Positions 1 through 5,992 of a DNA stretch of 37,437 bases are shown here, one piece after another. The DNA is from RGIG4608 sp964413365 (lineage in GTDB: Bacteria; Bacillota; Clostridia; Oscillospirales; CAG-272). Where the stretch lies: NCBI GenBank assembly GCA_964413365.1, contig CAYPRM010000014.1, forward strand, positions 1 through 37,437. The letters run 5' to 3'. The position numbers and the translations under genes were made by a program. The notes below the pieces were generated by a model. It ran no database searches and had not been told where the DNA came from. It saw nothing but the letters and a program-made list of their open reading frames with translations. Each line of letters begins with the position of its first letter. Position 1 is the first letter of the stretch.

Positions 1-166
1 GTGATAAACGCTGAAGGCATCTAAGCGTGAAGCACACCTCAAGATTAGATATCCCTCCAAGCATGACTTGGTAAGGGCACTTGTAGACTACGAGTTTGAT
101 AGGTCAGGGGTGTAAGTGCAGTAATGTATTTAGCTGACTGATACTAATAGCCCGAGGGCTTGAACC
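1..166 (+). rRNA. 23S ribosomal RNA, 3' end (partial)
   Basis: The first 166 bases match the conserved 3' terminus of bacterial 23S rRNA: the GCTGAAGGCATCTAAG stretch near base 10, the segment ending in TAGCTGACTGATACTAATAG near 131-150, and the final CCCGAGGGCTTGAACC. The 5' part lies outside the window. The exact 3' end is estimated from family knowledge and may be off by a few bases. A factor-independent terminator follows after about 90 bases and no 5S gene fits in between. Confidence 0.95.
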
Positions 167-257
167 TCCTAAAGGTTTAAGCGTTCAACTAACATTTCTT
201 GAGTTTCAGCTCTCATACTTTCTACTTTGTTCGGTTTTCAATGCTCAGCTTAAAAGC

Positions 258-296
258 AAAAGACGTATCAAAACGATACGTCTTTTGTTTTATTTT
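258..296 (+). terminator. Terminator of the rRNA operon
   Basis: A perfect 12-bp stem (258-269 with 275-286, arms AAAAGACGTATC and GATACGTCTTTT) with a 5-base loop is followed by a T-rich tail (GTTTTATTTT). This is a classical intrinsic terminator and closes the rRNA transcript. Confidence 0.9.
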
Positions 297-387
297 CTGA
301 GATACGTGGCATCGAAGCCGTCAACGCCTATGCTCTTGCACCAAAAAATGTCAATATCATTTTGGCGTGAGAAGTGCGCATTTTCTA

Positions 388-417
388 TTGACAATCCGCG
401 GCTCGGTATGCTATAAT
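388..417 (+). promoter_or_regulatory. Sigma-A promoter for tktN operon
   Basis: TTGACA at 388-393, an 18-base spacer and TATAAT at 412-417, with an extended -10 (TGCTATAAT). The start codon of tktN lies about 45 bases downstream of the predicted transcription start. Bases 297-387 between terminator and promoter show nothing else I can support. Confidence 0.85.
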
Positions 418-466
418 AATTTGTAAATAAAATTCGGATAATTCTGACGAAAGATGAGGAAATGAA

Positions 467-1297
467 ATGGATAACGCAAGGATCACAGAGCTGAAAAACA
501 TGGCTAACAGCATAAGGATCGGCATAATAGACGCCACGCACGCCGCAAAATCGGGACATCCGGGCGGATCGCTGTCGATGGCTGATATAATGACCTATCT
601 CTACTTTGAGGAGTTGAATATTGATCCCAAGCAGCCGCGCATGGAGGGAAGGGACAGATTCGTTCTCTCGAAGGGCCACACCGCTCCCGTTCTCTATTCC
701 ACGCTCGCGCACAGGGGATATTTTCCCGTTGAGGATCTTGTAACCCTCAGAAAGATAGATTCCTACCTTCAGGGACACCCGGATATGAATAAGATCCCCG
801 GTGTCGATATGTCCGCAGGCTCTCTCGGGCTTGGAATATCCGCCGCGTGCGGTATGGCACTCGCAGGCAAGATCGACGGCAAGGACTACCGCGTCTATAC
901 GATCATAGGCGACGGAGAGAGCGAGGAGGGACAGGTCTGGGAGGCTTCGATGTTTGCCGCTCACTACAAGCTCGACAACCTCTGCGTGATCCTTGACCTC
1001 AATGGACTTCAGATAGACGGTCCCACAGCCGAGGTAATGAACCCTGCACCCCACGACAAGAAGTTCGAGGCGTTCGGCTTCCATGTCATCACCATTGACG
1101 GACACGACTTTGAGCAGATAGAGTCGGCGTTTGCGGAGGCGAGAGAGGTAAAGGGAAAGCCCACAGTGATAATTGCAAGGACCACCAAGGGCAAGGGAGT
1201 ATCCTTCATGGAGAACTCCGTCAGCTGGCACGGCGCAGCTCCCAACGACGAGCAGCACGCCACTGCAATAGCCGAGCTCAAGGAAAGATTTATCTGA
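467..1297 (+). CDS. Transketolase, N-terminal (TPP-binding) subunit
   Basis: 276 residues, the usual size of the stand-alone N-terminal transketolase subunit found in many Clostridia and archaea. With the next gene it forms the enzyme that moves two-carbon ketol units between pentose-phosphate and glycolytic sugars in the cytosol, using thiamine diphosphate. Visible signatures: substrate/TPP histidines in SGHPGGS (His31) and SKGHTAP (His71), and the TPP/Mg motif GDGE at 148-151 followed about 30 residues later by LNG (Asn179). Start ATG 467 has the SD GATGAGGA at 454-460. It is the first gene of a five-gene unit; the C-terminal half follows after 15 bases. In Clostridia lacking the oxidative pentose pathway this enzyme supplies ribose and erythrose phosphate; the latter would feed the shikimate pathway served by aroK downstream (inference). 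Confidence 0.95.
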   Translation: MDNARITELKNMANSIRIGIIDATHAAKSGHPGGSLSMADIMTYLYFEELNIDPKQPRMEGRDRFVLSKGHTAPVLYSTLAHRGYFPVEDLVTLRKIDSYLQGHPDMNKIPGVDMSAGSLGLGISAACGMALAGKIDGKDYRVYTIIGDGESEEGQVWEASMFAAHYKLDNLCVILDLNGLQIDGPTAEVMNPAPHDKKFEAFGFHVITIDGHDFEQIESAFAEAREVKGKPTVIIARTTKGKGVSFMENSVSWHGAAPNDEQHATAIAELKERFI

Positions 1298-1312
1298 GGA
1301 GGGAATACGAAA

Positions 1313-2254
1313 ATGGCAGACGTAAAGAAGATAGCAACGAGAGAGGCTTACGGCAATGCGCTCTGTGAGCTTGCTCCAAAATATGATTTCGTGGTGCTTG
1401 ACGCAGACCTTGCGGCGGCTACCAAGACGGGAATATTTAAGAAAAAGTACCCCGAAAGATTTTTCGACTGCGGAATAGCGGAGGGAAATATGATGAGCGT
1501 GGCGGCAGGAATAGCCTCCACGGGCAAGACTGTTTTCGCCTCGTCCTTTGCAATGTTTGCGGGCGGACGCGCATTTGAACAGGTCAGAAACTCGATAGGA
1601 TATACACATCTCAATGTAAAGATAGGCGCAACTCACGGTGGAATATCCGTCGGTGAGGACGGCGCAACGCACCAGTGCAATGAGGACTTTGCCACGATGC
1701 GCTCGATTCCGGGAATGGTCATAATCAACCCTGCTGACGCGATTGAAACACGTGCGGCAGTTGAGGCGGCGATCCTGCACGACGGTCCCGTTTACCTCAG
1801 ATTCGGCAGATATGCACTCCCCGTGCTCTATGATGAGAGCTATAAATTCGAGCTTGGACGCGGCGTGCTCATGGCAGAGGGAAGCGACGTAACGCTCGTT
1901 GCGACGGGACTTATGGTGGCAACGGCACTTGAGGCAAGGGAGCTTCTTGCAAATGAGGGAATTTCTGCTCGCGTGGTCAACATCCACACGATCAAGCCCA
2001 TAGATGAGGACATTATCATCACCGCCGCACGCGAAACGGGTGCGATAGTAACCTGTGAGGAGCACAGCATCCTCGGAGGTCTTGGCTCTGCGGTCGCAGA
2101 GGTGCTCGTGGAGCATGCTCCTGTTCCTATGGAGAGGATCGGCGTCAGAGATGAGTTCGGACGCTCGGGAACTGTGCCTGCACTGATGGAATACTACGGA
2201 CTCACCGCAAGGGACATCGCGGAGCGCGCAAGGCTCGCAATTTCGAGAAAATAA
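1313..2254 (+). CDS. Transketolase, C-terminal subunit
   Basis: 313 residues covering the pyrimidine-binding domain and the C-terminal domain of transketolase, the partner of the preceding gene. The segment CGIAEGNMMSVAAG (near residue 55-70) contains the glutamate that activates the thiamine aminopyrimidine in this family, followed by the conserved GGRAFEQVRNS and the ATHGGISVGEDGATHQ loop. The C-terminal half begins after the PADAIE region and carries VATGLMVATALEA and the TCEEHSILGGLG strand-helix seen in transketolases and the related DXPS/PDH E1-beta families. SD AGGAGGG at 1297-1303 overlaps the stop of tktN, so the two halves are probably translationally coupled and made in equal amounts. 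DXP synthase is excluded because that enzyme is a single chain of about 620 residues. Confidence 0.95.
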   Translation: MADVKKIATREAYGNALCELAPKYDFVVLDADLAAATKTGIFKKKYPERFFDCGIAEGNMMSVAAGIASTGKTVFASSFAMFAGGRAFEQVRNSIGYTHLNVKIGATHGGISVGEDGATHQCNEDFATMRSIPGMVIINPADAIETRAAVEAAILHDGPVYLRFGRYALPVLYDESYKFELGRGVLMAEGSDVTLVATGLMVATALEARELLANEGISARVVNIHTIKPIDEDIIITAARETGAIVTCEEHSILGGLGSAVAEVLVEHAPVPMERIGVRDEFGRSGTVPALMEYYGLTARDIAERARLAISRK

Positions 2255-2280
2255 AGATAAAATAAAGATAAAATAAAGAT
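2248..2280 (+). repeat. Three tandem 11-bp repeats at the tktC stop
   Basis: Three perfect head-to-tail copies of AAAATAAAGAT (2248-2258, 2259-2269, 2270-2280). The first copy supplies the TAA stop codon of tktC. Copy number could vary by replication slippage without harming the protein because the stop lies in the first unit. Confidence 0.9.
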
Positions 2281-2282
2281 CC

Positions 2283-2305
2283 AAAGGGGACGCTCAGTCC
2301 CCTTT
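2283..2305 (+). other. Intercistronic hairpin between tktC and mreC
   Basis: An 8-bp stem (AAAGGGGA at 2283-2290, TCCCCTTT at 2298-2305) with a 7-base loop. No T run follows (GATAAAAG), so it is not a good terminator; it may be an attenuating or mRNA-stabilising hairpin that sets tkt above mreC expression (inference). It ends 8 bases before the mreC SD. Confidence 0.6.
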
Positions 2306-2321
2306 GATAAAAGAGGTAAAA

Positions 2322-3161
2322 ATGCGTTTCTTCAAGAATAAATTTTTCATAATCTGCCTTACCGTGGTGCTCTGCCTTACGGTCTTTTCCGTCGTGCTCA
2401 GCATCGGCGGCAATTCGTGGTTTTTGAAGGACGCACTCAACGTCATCTCCACTCCCTTCAGGGCTGCTTTTACCGCCTGTGCGGACGGGATCGAGGGATT
2501 TATTGACTATTTTACCGAGTTCGACCGCCTGCTGAAGGAAAATCAGGAGCTGAGGGAGGAGAACAGAGAGCTTAAGGAGTTAAGCTCGGACCTCGCCGCA
2601 CTCAAGGAGGAGAACGCGTGGCTCAAGAATTTCCTCGATATCAAAAATCAGAATACGAGCTTTGAGCTTTCCGACGCACTCGTGATCGGCAGGAATTCGG
2701 GCGCGGCACATCAAACTCTCACACTCAATAAGGGCTCACTTCACGGAATGAAGTCGGGAATGACCGTCATAACGGCGGAGGGGCTCGTCGGCAGGATAAC
2801 CGAGGTCGGACTTACCTCGTGCGAGGTCATCTGCATAACGGATATCTCGAGTGCGGTCGGCGCTGTTGTTGAGCGGAGCGCGCTCGTCGGAATTTCCGAG
2901 GGCTACGATAGGGAGAGGTGTAAATTTCACTATACCACGGGGCTTGAGAGCCTCGACGCCGTCGCTGTGGGAGATACCGTGATCACGAGCGGCAGGGGGA
3001 GCATATATCCCTACGGAATAAAGATCGGCGAGGTCGTGGAAACTCACGCAGACGACGCGAGCCGCTCGGTAATTGCCACCGTCAAGGTCTCCGTGGACTT
3101 TGAAAATATCAGCAGAGTTATGGTCATCACCTCCTTCAGCGTGAACACTGAGGGGGAATAA
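2322..3161 (+). CDS. mreC: Rod-shape determining protein MreC
   Basis: 279 residues from ATG 2322, chosen because the SD GAGGT lies 7 bases upstream; an in-frame TTG at 2304 sits inside the hairpin and has no SD. The architecture is that of MreC: one membrane anchor at residues 8-27, a coiled coil at about 67-101 (repeated KENQELREEN/KEENAWLKN pattern) and an extracytoplasmic beta-barrel pair, with the family motif VITAEGLVGRITEV. MreC links the MreB cytoskeleton to the lateral cell-wall synthesis machinery outside the membrane. Unusually, mreB and mreD, the normal neighbours, are absent: the gene sits between transketolase and endonuclease III, and its stop shares a base with the nth start (TAATG). 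MreB/MreD may be elsewhere in the genome. Confidence 0.9.
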   Translation: MRFFKNKFFIICLTVVLCLTVFSVVLSIGGNSWFLKDALNVISTPFRAAFTACADGIEGFIDYFTEFDRLLKENQELREENRELKELSSDLAALKEENAWLKNFLDIKNQNTSFELSDALVIGRNSGAAHQTLTLNKGSLHGMKSGMTVITAEGLVGRITEVGLTSCEVICITDISSAVGAVVERSALVGISEGYDRERCKFHYTTGLESLDAVAVGDTVITSGRGSIYPYGIKIGEVVETHADDASRSVIATVKVSVDFENISRVMVITSFSVNTEGE

Positions 3162-3829
3162 TGAGTATGACGAAAACCGAAAAACGGGAGAGAATGGCTC
3201 AGATAGTTTCCGAGCTGAAGAGGGTGTATCCCGATGCCGCGTGCGCACTTGAATTTGGCGGCGAGGGCTGGAGGCTGCTTGTTATGGGCAGACTCTCCGC
3301 ACAATGCACAGACGCACGTGTCAATATCGTGTGTCGCGAGCTGTTTCAAAAATACCCCACCTGCGAGAGCCTTGCCAATGCGGAGCTTGAGGACATTGAG
3401 CGCATCGTCCGCCCGTGCGGATTGTACCGTACCAAGGCGAAAAATATCAAGGACTCGTGCAGAATACTCGTCGAGGAATACGGCGGTGTCCTGCCTGAGG
3501 ATATGGACGAGCTGCTGAAGCTCCCCGGAGTCGGAAGAAAGATAGCAAATCTCCTGCTTGGAGATATTTATAATAAGCCTGCGATAGTTGCGGATACGCA
3601 CATGATACGCATTTGCGGAAGATTTGGAATGTACCCTGCGACTCTCAAGGATCCCTATAAGGTCGAGCTCATTGTGTCGGAGCTTGTCGAGCCGAGCGAG
3701 CAGAGTGACCTCTGCCATAGGATAGTGCAGTTCGGTAGGGACACCTGCTCCGCACGCTCACCAAAATGCAATGTCTGCCCAATAGCGGATAAATGCGAGG
3801 AGGGAATACGATGCTCGAAAAAAATATAA
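3161..3829 (+). CDS. nth: Endonuclease III, [4Fe-4S] DNA glycosylase/AP lyase
   Basis: 222 residues, typical for Nth, which excises oxidised pyrimidines and cleaves the abasic site in base excision repair. The helix-hairpin-helix LPGVGRKIAN carries the catalytic Lys127; the catalytic Asp145 is in VADTHMIR; the C-terminal iron-sulfur cluster is complete (Cys196-x6-Cys203-x2-Cys206-x5-Cys212). The ATG at 3161 overlaps the mreC stop (TAATG), suggesting coupled translation; an ATG at 3167 is an alternative. Its 3' end overlaps the aroK start by 19 bases. All key residues are present, so it is expected to be active. Confidence 0.95.
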   Translation: MSMTKTEKRERMAQIVSELKRVYPDAACALEFGGEGWRLLVMGRLSAQCTDARVNIVCRELFQKYPTCESLANAELEDIERIVRPCGLYRTKAKNIKDSCRILVEEYGGVLPEDMDELLKLPGVGRKIANLLLGDIYNKPAIVADTHMIRICGRFGMYPATLKDPYKVELIVSELVEPSEQSDLCHRIVQFGRDTCSARSPKCNVCPIADKCEEGIRCSKKI

Positions 3830-4314
3830 CTCTTATAGGAATGCCCGGAGTGGGCAAGAGCACCGTCGGCGTCGTGCTCGCAAAGATGATGTGCAGAAGC
3901 TTTATTGATTGCGACCTGCTCATTCAGTCGAGAGAGCACCGCTCGCTCAGCAAAATAATAGCAGAGAAGGGAAATGAGGGCTTTCTTAAACTTGAAAATA
4001 CCGTCATCTCGGAGCTGAAGGTCTATAATTCCGTCATAGCGACGGGCGGTAGCGCAGTGTTCGGCAGGGAGGCTATGAATAACCTCAAGCGCATCTCCAC
4101 CGTAGTCTATCTGCGAATGCCCTGCGAGGACCTCGAAAAACGCCTCGGAAGCCTCCGCCGACGCGGAGTTGTGATGGAGGAGGGGCAGACGCTCCGCGAT
4201 ATCTACGATGTCCGTACACCGCTCTACGAAAAATACGCGGATATTACAATAGACGTGAGCCGCAGCGGCGATATACAGCAGACAGCGGAGAGGATAATCG
4301 AACTTTTGGGATAG
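3811..4314 (+). CDS. aroK: Shikimate kinase
   Basis: 167 residues, cytosolic, phosphorylates shikimate at the 3-OH with ATP in aromatic amino-acid synthesis. Visible: Walker A GMPGVGKST (10-18), the shikimate-binding Asp in FIDCDLLIQ, the GG pair in ATGGSAV, and the RTPLYEKYAD segment with the substrate-lid arginine. The start at 3811 is preferred over the in-frame ATG 3793 because GAGGAGGG (3797-3804) sits 6 bases upstream of it. The gene overlaps nth by 19 bases in another frame and is the last of the tkt-mreC-nth-aroK run; the other aro genes are not in the window. Standard length; aroK versus aroL cannot be separated by sequence alone. Confidence 0.9.
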   Translation: MLEKNITLIGMPGVGKSTVGVVLAKMMCRSFIDCDLLIQSREHRSLSKIIAEKGNEGFLKLENTVISELKVYNSVIATGGSAVFGREAMNNLKRISTVVYLRMPCEDLEKRLGSLRRRGVVMEEGQTLRDIYDVRTPLYEKYADITIDVSRSGDIQQTAERIIELLG

Positions 4315-4348
4315 ATATCATACCTTAAATATAGCATATCAAGTCATT

Positions 4349-4389
4349 TTGTACAAATCACTACCCCTATTTTTATAGTTTTTGTACAA
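4349..4389 (+). promoter_or_regulatory. Paired TTGTACAA palindromes upstream of a promoter
   Basis: The 8-bp palindrome TTGTACAA occurs at 4349-4356 and 4382-4389, 33 bases apart (about three helical turns), just upstream of the -35 box at 4414. The arrangement suits a dimeric regulator bound on one face of the helix. No regulator is assigned; this is inference from geometry. Confidence 0.45.
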
Positions 4390-4413
4390 GGGGGAGAAAA
4401 CTCACAAAAGCCT

Positions 4414-4442
4414 TTGACAAATTCCCGAAAATGGTATATAAT
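4414..4442 (+). promoter_or_regulatory. Consensus sigma-A promoter of the 77-aa gene
   Basis: TTGACA at 4414-4419, 17-base spacer, TATAAT at 4437-4442: a perfect match to the vegetative consensus. It predicts strong expression of the small gene at 4474 and possibly of tRNA-Leu behind it. Confidence 0.85.
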
Positions 4443-4473
4443 ATACGAGAAAATCTGAAAAAGGAGAATGAAG

Positions 4474-4707
4474 ATGACTAAGGTAATTTGCAAGGTTACT
4501 TACGATACCGAGAAGGATACTCTCGTAAAGAAGGTTACCGTCGGATACTACGGCGATCCCGCGGGCTATGAGGAGATCCTCTTCGTAACGGAGAAGGGCA
4601 ACTATTATCTCTATGCAAACGGCGGTGCAGAGTCCATCCATCCCACCGAGAGCATCAAGAGAATGAGCAAGGCAAACGCCGATGCATGGCTCGAGGCTAA
4701 CGCATAA
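4474..4707 (+). CDS. Small unknown protein (77 aa)
   Basis: I do not recognise the family. The start ATG 4474 is chosen because AAGGAG (4461-4466) lies 7 bases upstream; the in-frame ATG at 4468 is only one base from it. The product is soluble, charged and rich in Lys/Glu/Tyr, beginning MTKVICKVTYDT, with a beta-strand-like front half (KVTVGYYGDP, EEILFVTEKGNYYLY) and a helical tail ending in KANADAWLEANA. No signal peptide, membrane segment or zinc motif is present. A perfect consensus promoter, an excellent SD and a reading frame whose codons resemble its neighbours argue that it is a real, highly expressed gene. It stands alone between the tkt-aroK unit and tRNA-Leu. Confidence 0.75.
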   Translation: MTKVICKVTYDTEKDTLVKKVTVGYYGDPAGYEEILFVTEKGNYYLYANGGAESIHPTESIKRMSKANADAWLEANA

Positions 4708-4749
4708 GCTCAAATAAAAGCTAAAAGTGAACGTAAAATAACGACTCAA

Positions 4750-4766
4750 ACGGGGAAAAGCCCCGT
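4750..4766 (+). other. GC-rich hairpin between small gene and tRNA-Leu
   Basis: Six-bp stem ACGGGG (4750-4755) / CCCCGT (4761-4766) with loop AAAAG, no following T run. It could separate the mRNA of the 77-aa gene from the tRNA or act as a processing signal; it is not a convincing terminator. Confidence 0.5.
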
Positions 4767-4770
4767 CTGC

Positions 4771-4855
4771 GCACCAATGGCGGAATTGGCAGACGCGCTG
4801 GACTTAGGATCCAGTGTTGCAAAACGTGAAGGTTCAAGTCCTTTTTGGTGCACCA
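4771..4855 (+). tRNA. tRNA-Leu (anticodon UAG)
   Basis: Acceptor stem GCACCAA (4771-4777) pairs with TTGGTGC (4845-4851), followed by discriminator A and an encoded CCA at 4853-4855. The anticodon stem CTGGA/TCCAG encloses the loop CTTAGGA with anticodon TAG at 4805-4807, reading CUA (and by wobble other CUN) leucine codons. A long variable arm, as in class II tRNAs, precedes the T arm (GGTTCAAGTCC). Length 85 nt fits tRNA-Leu. Confidence 0.95.
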
Positions 4856-4886
4856 AAAGCACATTGTGAAAGCAATGTGCTTTTTT
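4856..4886 (+). terminator. Terminator of tRNA-Leu
   Basis: Stem GCACATTG (4859-4866) / CAATGTGC (4873-4880), extended by A-T pairs, loop TGAAAG, then TTTTTT (4881-4886). Directly abuts the tRNA CCA end. Confidence 0.92.
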
Positions 4887-4973
4887 ATATGATCGGAGGA
4901 ATTGCAACGAAGATTTTTTCGGTCGTTTCCAAAATATTTACAAATAATTTTTTACATAGTGGGCGCGTGGGGA

Positions 4974-5002
4974 TTGACAAAAATTTAACGATATGGTATA
5001 AT
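4974..5002 (+). promoter_or_regulatory. Consensus sigma-A promoter of the SDR gene
   Basis: TTGACA at 4974-4979, 17-base spacer, TATAAT at 4997-5002; perfect consensus. The leader of about 60 bases ends with the SD TGGAGGAA (5053-5060). Confidence 0.88.
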
Positions 5003-5068
5003 ATATCCGTTGCAAAAAAGCAAAACCAAAAAAGAAAAAGCAAAACCCAAAATGGAGGAAAAATTAAA

Positions 5069-5836
5069 ATGAAGCTTGAAAACAGAGTTGCAGTAGTAAC
5101 GGGCGCATCGAGTGGTGTGGGCAGGGAGATCGCTCTCCTTTTCGCATCCGAGGGTGCAAAGGTAGTTGCAGTGGCAAGAAGGGCTGAGAGGCTCGCCGCT
5201 CTCGAGGAGCAGAGCAAGGCTCTCCCCGGTGAGATCGTGGCATTCGCAGGAGACATTTCTCTTGAGGAGACTAACGAGAGGATGATCGACTTTGCGATCG
5301 AAAAATTCGGACATTTTGACATTCTTATCAACAATGCAGGTCTTATGGACAATTTCGCACCTGCTGAGAACCTTGACACGGAGCTTCTCGTTCGCCTTAT
5401 GAACGTTGACGTTTTCGGTCCTGCGTGGGCTACTCGCAAGGCAGTTAGGGTATTCCTTAACAATGAGAACGGCGGAAGCATCGTTAATGTTGCGTCTATC
5501 GCAGGCATCTGCGGCGGCAAGAGCGGCTGTGCGTACACAATGGCAAAGCACGCTGTTATAGGTCTTACGAAGAACACGGCGTTCACATACCGCAACGACA
5601 AGATCCGTTGCAACGCTATCTGCCCTGGTGGCATCAATACGGAGATGACCGATCCTGCGCTCTTCGCTACGGCTGACCAGAAGGGCTTGCAGAACGCAAT
5701 GCTCGCGGCGAACTTCGGCACGAGAAGTGCGGAGGCTCTCGAGATCGCTACGGTCGCACTTTTCCTTGCGTCCGACGATGCGGCAGTAGTCAACGGCGCA
5801 GTCGTAACGGCTGACAGCGGACTCACCTCGTTCTGA
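5069..5836 (+). CDS. Short-chain dehydrogenase/reductase (SDR, classical)
   Basis: 255 residues, starting at ATG 5069 behind SD TGGAGGAA; upstream in-frame codons run back through the tRNA and are not coding. It has the classical SDR plan: NAD(P)-binding TGASSGVG at residues 9-16, the acidic/basic selector region with VARRAER (the two Arg after strand 2 suggest NADPH, inference), DINNAG-type motif ILINNAG, the catalytic Ser in VNVASIAG, and YTMAK with the Tyr-Lys pair, then PGGINTEM. The substrate cannot be told from sequence; 3-oxoacyl reductase (FabG-like), sugar alcohol and hydroxysteroid dehydrogenases all look like this, and no fatty-acid genes are adjacent. The gene is monocistronic, with its own consensus promoter and a strong terminator. 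Confidence 0.9.
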   Translation: MKLENRVAVVTGASSGVGREIALLFASEGAKVVAVARRAERLAALEEQSKALPGEIVAFAGDISLEETNERMIDFAIEKFGHFDILINNAGLMDNFAPAENLDTELLVRLMNVDVFGPAWATRKAVRVFLNNENGGSIVNVASIAGICGGKSGCAYTMAKHAVIGLTKNTAFTYRNDKIRCNAICPGGINTEMTDPALFATADQKGLQNAMLAANFGTRSAEALEIATVALFLASDDAAVVNGAVVTADSGLTSF

Positions 5837-5853
5837 TAAAACAAAACGAAAGA

Positions 5854-5899
5854 ACGGCAAATTATTCTCCCACGTGGGCATAATTTGCCGTATTTTTTT
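5854..5899 (+). terminator. Terminator of the SDR gene
   Basis: A 12-bp stem ACGGCAAATTAT (5854-5865) / ATAATTTGCCGT (5880-5891), with an inner CCCACGTGGG palindrome at 5869-5878, followed by ATTTTTTTA. Confidence 0.9.
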
Positions 5900-5930
5900 A
5901 AAAAATCAACAACAATTCACAAAAAAGCTG

Positions 5931-5959
5931 TTGAAAAACTCAGAAAACTATGCTATAAT
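5931..5959 (+). promoter_or_regulatory. Promoter of the M6 metalloprotease gene
   Basis: TTGAAA at 5931-5936, 17-base spacer, TATAAT at 5954-5959 with extended -10 (TGCTATAAT). The SD GAGGAAG lies at 5981-5987. Confidence 0.85.
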
Positions 5960-5992
5960 TACTAGTACTATAAATATATGGAGGAAGCTTAT

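Noticed and set aside
290..2284. Long minus-strand open frame of 664 codons opposite the transketolase genes
   Set aside because: It is the complement of two well-supported genes, has no SD or promoter, and its Cys/His/Arg-rich product looks like no protein family. Long antisense frames are common opposite codon-biased genes.
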